This document shows, piece by piece, positions 56,226 to 64,000 of a stretch of DNA of 64,000 bases (positions within the stretch are counted from its first letter, which is position 1; the number at the start of each line of letters is the position of its first letter). Position numbers and translations under genes: made by a program. The DNA is taken from assembly GCA_003991915.1 (NCBI GenBank), contig RQTK01000091.1, forward strand, positions 589,082 through 653,081, written 5' to 3'. Source of the stretch: Elysia chlorotica (taxonomy: Eukaryota > Mollusca > Gastropoda > Plakobranchidae). The notes beneath the pieces were generated by a model, which was not told the DNA's origin, ran no database searches, and worked only from the letters and a program-made list of their open reading frames with translations.

Positions 56226-57573
56226 CTACTGCTTGTGTGTTTGCATGTGTAAAATCAGAGCCTTATACCGTGTAAAGATGGTGTGAGAAAGTTGTCTTAC
56301 TTCAGCACTGCCCTCATAGCGCTGACACTGAAATAAACAAAACACAAGGGGTGTAAGGGCATTTTACAAATACAATACTGTGCAATTTTGGTTAAGTCCA
56401 TGTCACTTTGTGAGACATAGATTTTCCTCTATTATATACAAATTTGTCTTACGTCTTATGTCAAAAACAATCTACAGGGTTCAACTCTTCAAGAATTGAC
56501 GAAAAATGGACACAGATAGTGCAAATGATTTAAAACTTTCAACATAAAAGTATATAAAAAATATATTTATTCTACTTGATGAAGCCATAAAACTGTAACA
56601 GTAAAATGCCTTCATAAGAAACAAAACGGAAAATATTTTCCATATCCATGTATGGGTTTAACCGTGCATGTAAAAATCTTGGGAATTAATAAGTTGGAAT
56701 CCGTTTAGTGAAAAAGTTTAAACGAAAAACACTTTAGAATTTCATGCAGCTAGCCACATTAAAAAAAATAAATAAAAAGGTGTTAGGCGCAAATATGGCA
56801 GCTAAAAAGTAATTTCTAAGTAAATTACAAATTACACCTGAATACATTACAAAATTAATATAATTAGCAATAATTCTTATTTAGATATAATAAATAAAAA
56901 ATAATTAAGTTATTTATTGGAAAGCATGTTTACTTAACAAAATATCACAAAAACAAACCATGAATCTTTTCTCTATAAACTTTATAATCCTCTCAGTCTC
57001 ACATCTGAATCTCAGAGATTTTTTAATCAGCTTCATGTAAAGTTTATGATAATTATTAATTGTTAAATTTTACAAAAGTTCAGCAGAAAAGGAGCTTATC
57101 TAACTGAAAATTACAATATGAAAACTAAACTCACCTTTTTCACTGTATCAAGAACAGCAGGCACTTTCATCACCAGCTCTGGTGTGATGGGCAGTTGATC
57201 CAGGTCATGCAACGCCTCAATAGCCTGCTGCATATTCTATGGGATGGAATGAAAAACAATAACAAGAATGATTTAGAAAAAAAATGTGTGAAATAAGTCA
57301 AAGGGAATAAACTTTGCATCAAAACATGATATTGTTCATTTAAGTTAATAAAAAAAGTGTCAACATAATAAACTTCAATGTAACTAAAGTCAGAAACATA
57401 TACAAACATGTACACCAATCAAATCAACTTGGCAAGGAAAGAAAAGAACACTGAAAAGAGACACCTGCAGAAAAAAATTCTCAGTTTAAACTTATTAATT
57501 TTACTTACAGGAGAGTTCACTCTCAGTGATGATCGTATTTCCTTTGTCAACCTTTCAAGCTCAGACAGCACAG
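56226..57573 (-). CDS. IBD-encoding exons (three) and stop
   Basis: Exon 57573-57509: AVLSELERLTKEIRSSLRVN (65 nt). Exon 57236-57135: NMQQAIEALHDLDQLPITPE then LVMKVPAVLDTVKK (102 nt). Exon 56327-56226: CQRYEGSAEVRQLSHTIFTR then YKALILHMQTHKQ and TAG (102 nt). Acceptors and donors are all canonical (GTAAGT, GTGAGT). The four-helix IBD/TND fold is predicted from alignment with LEDGF from memory. Confidence 0.82.
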
Positions 57574-60500
57574 CTGTAGTGAAAGAGAAAAAAAAAACCA
57601 ACCCAATTATGTCACCAATTTGGCCAATTCTACAAATTTTAATCTAGTTCGTATCAAATTGCAATGCTTGATTTATTTATTACAGACTGGAGTTTTAAAA
57701 AGTAGCTCATAATAGGCAACTTTACACATTCGCTTAATGGTTGGAGTATGTTTATGTACCATTATATTATTAATTCTCCTTTGAAATGGGATATGAACTA
57801 CATTTATTTACAAATTTGAGAATACAAATCTTGTTGCCTTTTTTGTGTGTGTAATGCACTATTATAAATTTTACATTGGCAGGTGCGTCTGTATTTCATT
57901 AGCAGTCTTACAATTTTTTTAGTAAAAAAAAAAGTACATTAGCTAACCTTGCGTTTCAGTCGAGTGAGTCCCATAAACAAAAACTTAACAAGAAAATATA
58001 TATTATATGTATTCAATTAAAGCTGGTTTACCTTCTTGCAGATTTTTCCTCCTTGTATGTGGATGATGTGTGTACTCCCCCTCTTTGTGCTTGTTTTGGA
58101 AGGATCCTGGAACATGTTCAGAGAAGTGAGGCATTTGGTGGCTACTTGATGAAAGCGTTGGCGACGGAGGCGATAAAGTTGGCAGGTTAGGCTTTGCTGT
58201 GAAATCTTTATCACCAGTACTAGATTGATTGCCTACGCATATGTTTGGGGGGAGGAAGTGCAATATTTTTGTTCGTCTGGATTCTGTGGGTTCCAAACTT
58301 CTGTCTGCTGATAAAGACCTTTTAAGGTCATGCCTTGAAGAAGTGGACGTAGGTAGGAATTTTGGATGGATTACTTTTTCCGTTCCACTTTCAGCCACAC
58401 AAGAGACCTCTCCCAATTGTCCATCATTTGAATGAGAGACAGTTTTCTTCTTGGGTATGACTGGCATTTGTCTTTCTTCAAATGGAATCTTTGTGTCATC
58501 AGCCAAGTTTTCACTTTCAGAAGGCTGCGAAGAAAGGCGTTTCTCTTCATATTTCTTGGTGTTAAAGGGTGCAAACTCCTCTGACCTTTTAGGTGGAGTT
58601 TGTTTTCTGGTACCGACTTGAGATTTTGGGGCGTCACAGTTAGACCTGACAGGAGAAAGTGAAGTTATTGACATCTCAGGACCAGGCCCAGAATTTGCAA
58701 ACTAGAGGAGATTGTGTCGGGTGTAAAACTAAGTAGTTTGCTCGCTGCTTTGAAACATATGTTTCCGACATTAAGAGACTGTTGTCTGAACTTCTATCTG
58801 TACTCAAAGAATTTTCGATTTGACATTCTGGTCGTTTTTTCTTCACAGACAAAGACACTGGAATGTCGACACATTTTCTTTTCAAACTTATGTTTTCTTC
58901 CTGCTCAAAATGCCCATCTTCAGCAACTTTCTTCCCAGTAATACTCTTGGTCAACAAGGTAATTTTATCCCCAGTACAATTTTTATCTGGGGATGAGCTC
59001 AAAGTAACATATGATGGAGCATCAGAATTAGCAGAAACTAGACCCGATATGCATGAGTCGTTTGGTTTTTTTCTAGCATACTTTTCACTACTGAGATAAT
59101 TATTTCCTGTGTAAGAATGCAATCCTGAAATCCTTGAATTGCAAACATTTGTAGGATCTGTCACTTCCGCAGAATTAACTGCAGGTTTGGCACCATCCGA
59201 TAACATGTCTTTCATACAGGAATGTTTACTTTCATCTAAATCTTTTTTTTCTACCTCAGTATGAGTACATTTTGAGACTTCTCTACCATCAGTTTTATCA
59301 GAAGTTTTTATACTTTTATTGGTGACATCAGAGTCATCAGAAACTTTTTCATTATTTTCAACAACATCAACTTTATCAGAGGTTAGTTCAACATTATTTT
59401 GAGCCACAGCATATGTATTGCAAGTTTCCTCCATCTTGTTTTTGGCAACATCAGAAGTTACTTCAGAGCTAGTTCCTAGATACATTTTTTCAATATCAGA
59501 ATTGTTTCCAGCAGCAGCTGTTTCATAAGAAGTTTCTTCCATCTGGTTTGAGGGGATTTCTGAAATTTCTTCTTCAAATTTGGCAGCATCAACTTCATCA
59601 GAAAGTATTTCAGGATTTAATCCTCCAAGTCCAACATCAGAAGTTTCTTTAACATCATTTTCAGTAGCATCAACTTCACCAGAAGGTACTTCAGGATTCA
59701 ATTCTTCAACATCAGCTTCATCAAAAATATTTTCAGCAGCAGCAACTTTATCAGAAGTTTCCTCTACCTTTTTGGTGACATCAGAAGTTTCTGCATTATT
59801 TTCATCCATGTCGATTTCATGAGGTACTTCAAGACTAACTCCTGCAACAACAAATGTTCCTTCAAGATTACTTTCAACATCAACTTGATTAGAAGTATCA
59901 ATTATATCAGAATTAGCTCCTACATCAGCTTTATCAAAATCAATTTCAACATTATTTTGAGCAGCAACTTTATGAGAAACCTTGTTCATCCCTTTGTTAT
60001 TGACACCAGAAGTCACTCCGAAATTAATTTCTGCACCACCAGCCTTCTCAGGATCATTTCCAAGATCATTTTGAACAGTAGCAGCAGCTTCAGAAGTCTC
60101 TCCAATACCATCAATCCTAGAATGTTCTACGAGTCTCTCTCCTGCAACAATATGTTCGGGGACAGCTTCTCCCAGTGATCCAGCCTCCAAGAAGCTGGCT
60201 AGATTTGGGGTTTCTTGAAACGATATTTCTGTAGAGAGGCTCGAGTTCACTACCTCTACAGAGCTGTTCTCATCAACACTTGATCCACTTAGTTTCTCGA
60301 CACGCGAACTTCCTTTCGTCATGATGTTCTCATATCCCATTTTTGTTGAAGAATTTTTTTCAGCCTTAAGGGTATCTTTATTTGACAAATCCATATTTTC
60401 CAAAAGCTCTTTAGGTTTTGAAAAGTATTCAAAGTCTCCATAGAAGGTATTTTCCTGCTCAGCGCTACTGGTCGATGATTGGTTTGCACTAACATCAGCT

Positions 60501-63500
60501 TGGGACCACACCAGATGCATCTCATCCTCATCCTTGAGTTCACTCATCTGGCTCAAGGACAGAGCACATGTATCAGTAGGGCTTAGAGAGCAATGTGGGG
60601 CATCCGACCCATGGCTAGCTCCAACATATTCAAGTGTATCAGGGGAAGATGAATCCATTTTAGCGGGCACTTGGCCTGTGACAACGCTAGTGTTGAAAGC
60701 AGAGAATTTAGGTGAACTGAAGTGAACTGGCTGAGGGTGTTGGCAGTTTGGAACATCATCTTTTGACAAGTTGTCTATTGATAAGTCAACTTCTACTGTT
60801 GCACCGCACTCATATCTATTCGAATCATTGCCCGATTCTCTTTGAGTCTGTTTGTCTGTTCCATGGGTATTGTCTACGATATCAGAATCTTCTGCCTTGT
60901 TAGATGCAAGGGAATCCATTGAGCATGAAATTATACTAACTGTAGTTGTAAGTCCACATTTGCTTAGTTGTTCTTCTAGAGAAACTGGTGAACCAAAATT
61001 GACAGAATTATTTGATTCTTTCTGGCTCATAACTTGATCATAATTAGCACGAAGATCTATACCAGAAGCAGTTACATATTTTACATCCAACGAAGTAGAT
61101 ACTGTAACTGTAGAAGCTTGGCTGAATAGTTCTGGGCTTGATGGTCCTTCAATATCTCTTTCTAACATGCAACCAACAACTGTTTGATTAAGCTCCATGT
61201 TGTTTCCACTGTAAATGTTATTGGTAGAAAGTAGATTAGCATGTGCCATAGTCTCACAGTTAGAAGCATTATCAGGCATATTTTGACACTCCACAAGACC
61301 AGATACTGTATTTAGAGTCTGTTCATTCTCACTACATGTATGTGAATCTCCCTCCATTCTGTCATTGCTAGCCTTGTTAACAACCATTGTCTTTTCATCC
61401 CCAAAATCAGCTAGCCCTTTCTGACTATGCATAGACTTTTCTGAATAAAGCATTTGTTTATTTTCTGTAATTGATAAATTTTGGCCATCATTTTTGCTCA
61501 CGTTGAGTGTGGATGAGCACAGTGTCTCCAACGAATTAGGGCTGGCCTCAGTTTCACATAAAGATGATGTTTCATCAAAGGTTTTAGATATTCCTTCCTC
61601 TGTTGCGGGCCTCAGCTTTTCAACGTTGCCACTTTCTGTGAGTGTTTTTTGATGGAAGTCACCACCAGAAATTTCATCTCTCACGTCTTTTACAAGGGTG
61701 ATATCCCCACATTCTTTAGGAGTAGAATTTGATTCTGTTCTGTTTATTGAAACTCGCAGAACAGGACTAACTGAAATCTGTGTATGGTGAAGTTGAACAT
61801 TGTTATCAACATCAGGAGTGCTAGTGGTGAACTGGCTTTCTATGGGTTCACTGTCAGTGCTGGGATCTCTTTCTACAATGCCACTGGGACTGGGACGATT
61901 GGAATGTACCTGTGCATCAGTCAAATTCTTTTCAGCATGTAAGTCCAAACACCCTGGTTCTACCTGGGTAGACATATTGGCTGAGTCTACTGAGAGGATT
62001 ATAGTTTCCTTCTCAATGTCAGCATCATTTAGCCCTGCGCTGGTGATCTGAGTGTTGTTGAACTTGGAATCTGGACTGTGAGGGTTGTTGGAAAACAGTT
62101 CATCTTCACCCTCAAAGCTAATTGTTTGATCTGCATTTGATGCATGAGTAACATTAAATGTACCTATATTATTTACAGTTTTGTTAAAATGCTCCATTGC
62201 GTCTGTGTATGAGTTTGGAAGGACACTTGGCAAAGTGAGAGCCTCTTGCTTTGGAATTGCTGTTTTATTTTTCTGTATCATTTCAATTGGAGCAGCTATG
62301 TTGTAATTGGATCTTACAACCTCGCTCATTTTCTCTTCCTGGTCTTGGTAATCATAAGAATTTTTCTTGGCCATCCGCCATTGCTCAATAAATGTTTTAT
62401 ATTCTGATTCATTGTGTTTCATTCTTAGAACATGGGCATTTCCTACTTTAGTCATTCTAGCTCTCCTCTGCAACATATCCTTCCGTCCTTTTTGTTGAAT
62501 GTACTGCACATCCAATGGGGAGACAACTCTGTAATTGGATCTCACAATATCACTCATGTCAAAGGGCTCATTATCTTGAGTTTGGCAATTTTTCTTTGCA
62601 ATCCGCCATTGCTCGATAAATTTCTGATATTCTAACTCACTGTGCCTTGTTCTTTGATTTTGAATATTGACAACTCTTACTTTGTCCTTTCTGGCTCTCC
62701 TCTGCAGCAGATCCCTCTGTCTTTTTTCTTTTATGTACTGCACATTCAATGGGGAGACAACTCTATAATTGGATCTTACTATTTCAGTCACGTCGAAGGG
62801 CTCAACATCTTGAGTCTGGCAATTTTCCTTTGACATCCGCCATTGCTCAATGAATGTTTTATATTCCAATTCATTGTGTTTCATTCTTAGAACATGGGTA
62901 TCTCCTACTTTATTCTTTCTGGCTCTTCCTTGCAGCATGTCCTTTTGTCCCTTTTGTTTAATGTACTGCAGATCTAATGCTGAAACAACACTGTAATTGG
63001 ATCTCACTGTTTCAGCTATATCAAAGGGCTCATCATGTTGTGTATGATGGTCCCTTGAAGATATCTTCAGTTCGTTATGCTGCTCAATAAACTTAAGATA
63101 TTCCATTTCATTGTCTCTCCTCTCTTGAACCTGAGCGGCACAAATCTGTCTTTTCAAGTAATTTTGTGTTTCTAAATTGAAGATATCCAACTCCATCCTT
63201 GCACTCGTTGGACTAGAATTATTCTGTACTTCAGAATGGGGATAATCAGTTGTTTGTTTAACAGATTTGTTTATTAACGAATATCCAGAATGGACAACAT
63301 CTAAAGTTTCAGAAAAAATATTCATCTTTTCATCATCTTTGGCACCATCCACATCTGAAGTTACAAGCTGTCTCCATCGTTTAAGAAACAATTCATGCTC
63401 TTTAGCTGCATCCTCACATTTCTGTCTTCTTACCTTCTTGAGTAAAAAATGTAATTTTCTCTCAGTTGCTGTGCTAAAAAGAGGTATTTGCTCTTCTTTC

Positions 63501-64000
63501 TGCTTTCTATTTTGGTATGAATGACTAGGTTTTATGCCATTCTCAGTTTTAGGATTAAATGCACAAAGATCACCGACCCTTTTTTCGGGTACAACACTCT
63601 CCTTCCGAGTGCGTGTTTGAAGAGGTGATGTGCTTTGCTCTGGTGCACAATCTCCTTTATAATTCAAGCCATAAAACGAGTGTGACAAAGATACCTGAGG
63701 ATCCTTTATTTTCTGAGAGGGGCAAGAGTTGATGTTCTCCTCCAAGGTTCCACATGTATTACTCATATCAGTCTGATCCAAATTTACACACAGCGCTGGA
63801 ATACTCACTAAGTTTCCACCAACAGCATTATCTGTAACATTATAATTAGATTGTATAAATGTATCCTTCATTCCACTTTGTGCAGTACTTTCAGTGTGGC
63901 CAGAGACTACATTTTCATTTCCAAGTTGCATGTGGACATCAGCATTACCTACTACTCCAGAGACATCAGCATTTTGTTCCATGAGCATATTTGCTGATTG
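56226..64000 (-). CDS. Very long protein with C-terminal LEDGF/HRP2-type integrase-binding domain (N-terminus off window)
   Basis: Open frame from the right edge of the window to about 58708, then exons to the stop at 56228-56226: 58708-58032, 57573-57509, 57236-57135 and 56327-56226, with GT-AG joins in phase after 58032. At least about 2,080 residues are visible. The last ~88 residues align without gaps in the helices to the integrase-binding domain (IBD) of PSIP1/LEDGF and HDGFL2 (a TFIIS N-terminal-domain fold that docks transcription and chromatin factors). Key matches are EI+xSL, IEAL, LxxL, VxxTVKK and QRYE. The rest is acidic and Ser/Thr-rich with internal repeats. A PWWP domain would be expected further right if this is a true HDGF-family member; that cannot be seen. 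Long size and repeats are unlike LEDGF (about 530 residues). Confidence 0.75.
58032..58708 (-). CDS. IBD-protein exon: Ser/Pro/Lys-rich linker
   Basis: Open frame FANSGPGPEMSITSLSPVRS down to RRKNLQEG, ending at donor GTAAAC (58031-58030), phase 1, which fits the next exon. Basic and Ser/Pro-rich, with no domain recognised. Its frame is offset by one base from the large frame to the right, with no credible intron between them. Confidence 0.75.
58709..64000 (-). CDS. IBD-protein large exon: repeats and acidic region (open at window edge)
   Basis: About 1,760 codons without a stop; reading on past the window edge is open. Order along the protein: basic N-terminal segment (about 63990-63430), repeat region (63425-62290) of about five units, Ser/Thr/Asp-rich middle (62290-60100), acidic ETSD-type short repeats (about 60080-59280), and a short Lys-rich end (KRKCVDIPVSLSVKKKRP, about 58890-58830; an NLS-like basic cluster). 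No known domain is recognised in this part. Confidence 0.8.
59280..60080 (-). repeat. Acidic ETSDxV-type short repeats in the IBD protein
   Basis: Degenerate ~18-22-residue units built on [EV]TSD[KVE]...AAAENxxDxxD / VDxxENNxxxxSD. Examples: EETSDKVAAAENIFDEADVE, SGEVDATENDVKETSDVGL. Likely disordered. Confidence 0.7.
62290..63425 (-). repeat. Five ~78-residue protein repeats within the IBD protein
   Basis: Four clear copies start near 63115, 62885, 62646 and 62419, at spacings of 228-236 bp. A diverged copy lies at about 63420-63230 (EHELFLKRWRQ, then FSETLDVVHSGYSLI). The core reads E-x-x-x-F-I-E-Q-W-R-M, a spacer, EPFDxxEIVRSNYxVVSPL, xVQYIxxK and DMLQRRARxxKV. The third unit ends differently (NIQNQRTRHSE). 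Confidence 0.9.

Overview
This is animal nuclear DNA: AT-rich, with intron-split genes, GT-AG splice junctions, long introns, many (CT/GA)n, (CTA)n and (CTAT)n microsatellites, tRNA-headed SINEs and two assembly gaps (N runs at 32763-32860 and 47791-47956). The SINE body that ends in a 'GCTGACGTTGGACGTTAAA'-like tail, the (CTAGAT)n tracts and the gene content suggest a mollusc, most likely a gastropod. This is inference; the species cannot be fixed from the window.

Four protein genes were rebuilt by hand from splice sites, reading phase and remembered family sequences. (1) Minus strand, 866-4835: a mitochondrial 2-oxodicarboxylate carrier (SLC25A21-like), with its last exon off the left edge. 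(2) Plus strand, 9313-12565: mitochondrial ribosomal protein uS12m (MRPS12), three coding exons, 191 residues. (3) Minus strand, 21588-42631: a Smaug (SAMD4) translational repressor, twelve coding exons, 925 codons, all junctions in phase, covering SSR1, SSR2, SAM, PHAT-like and C-terminal regions. (4) Minus strand, 56226-64000 and beyond the right edge: a very long protein ending in a four-exon part that carries an LEDGF/HRP2-type integrase-binding domain (TFIIS N-terminal-domain fold). Its N-terminal part contains about five ~78-residue repeats and a long acidic, Ser/Thr-rich repeat region that I do not recognise.

Layout: 1-860 holds decayed tandem copies of the end of a carrier exon. 4836-9312 is the divergent spacer between genes 1 and 2; it holds a CpG-rich, CRE-containing hairpin block, (CTAGAT)n tracts and a dead hAT/ZMYM-like transposase. 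12.7-14.2 kb is a convergent spacer. 14.3-21.6 kb has no convincing gene and no SINE, and may be an unusually long Smaug 3' UTR. Smaug introns hold a perfect 171-bp inverted repeat, several SINEs, a piggyBac-like fragment and a ~64-unit (CTA) array. 43-55.6 kb, between Smaug and gene 4, holds a 503-bp tandem duplication, a dead pogo/Tigger-like transposase, microsatellites and diverged tandem duplications.

The genes have no obvious common pathway: two serve mitochondria, one controls mRNA translation and decay, and one is probably a chromatin or transcription factor. The best candidates for something new are the IBD protein with its repeats, the perfect inverted repeat inside Smaug, and the decayed splice-donor array in the carrier gene.
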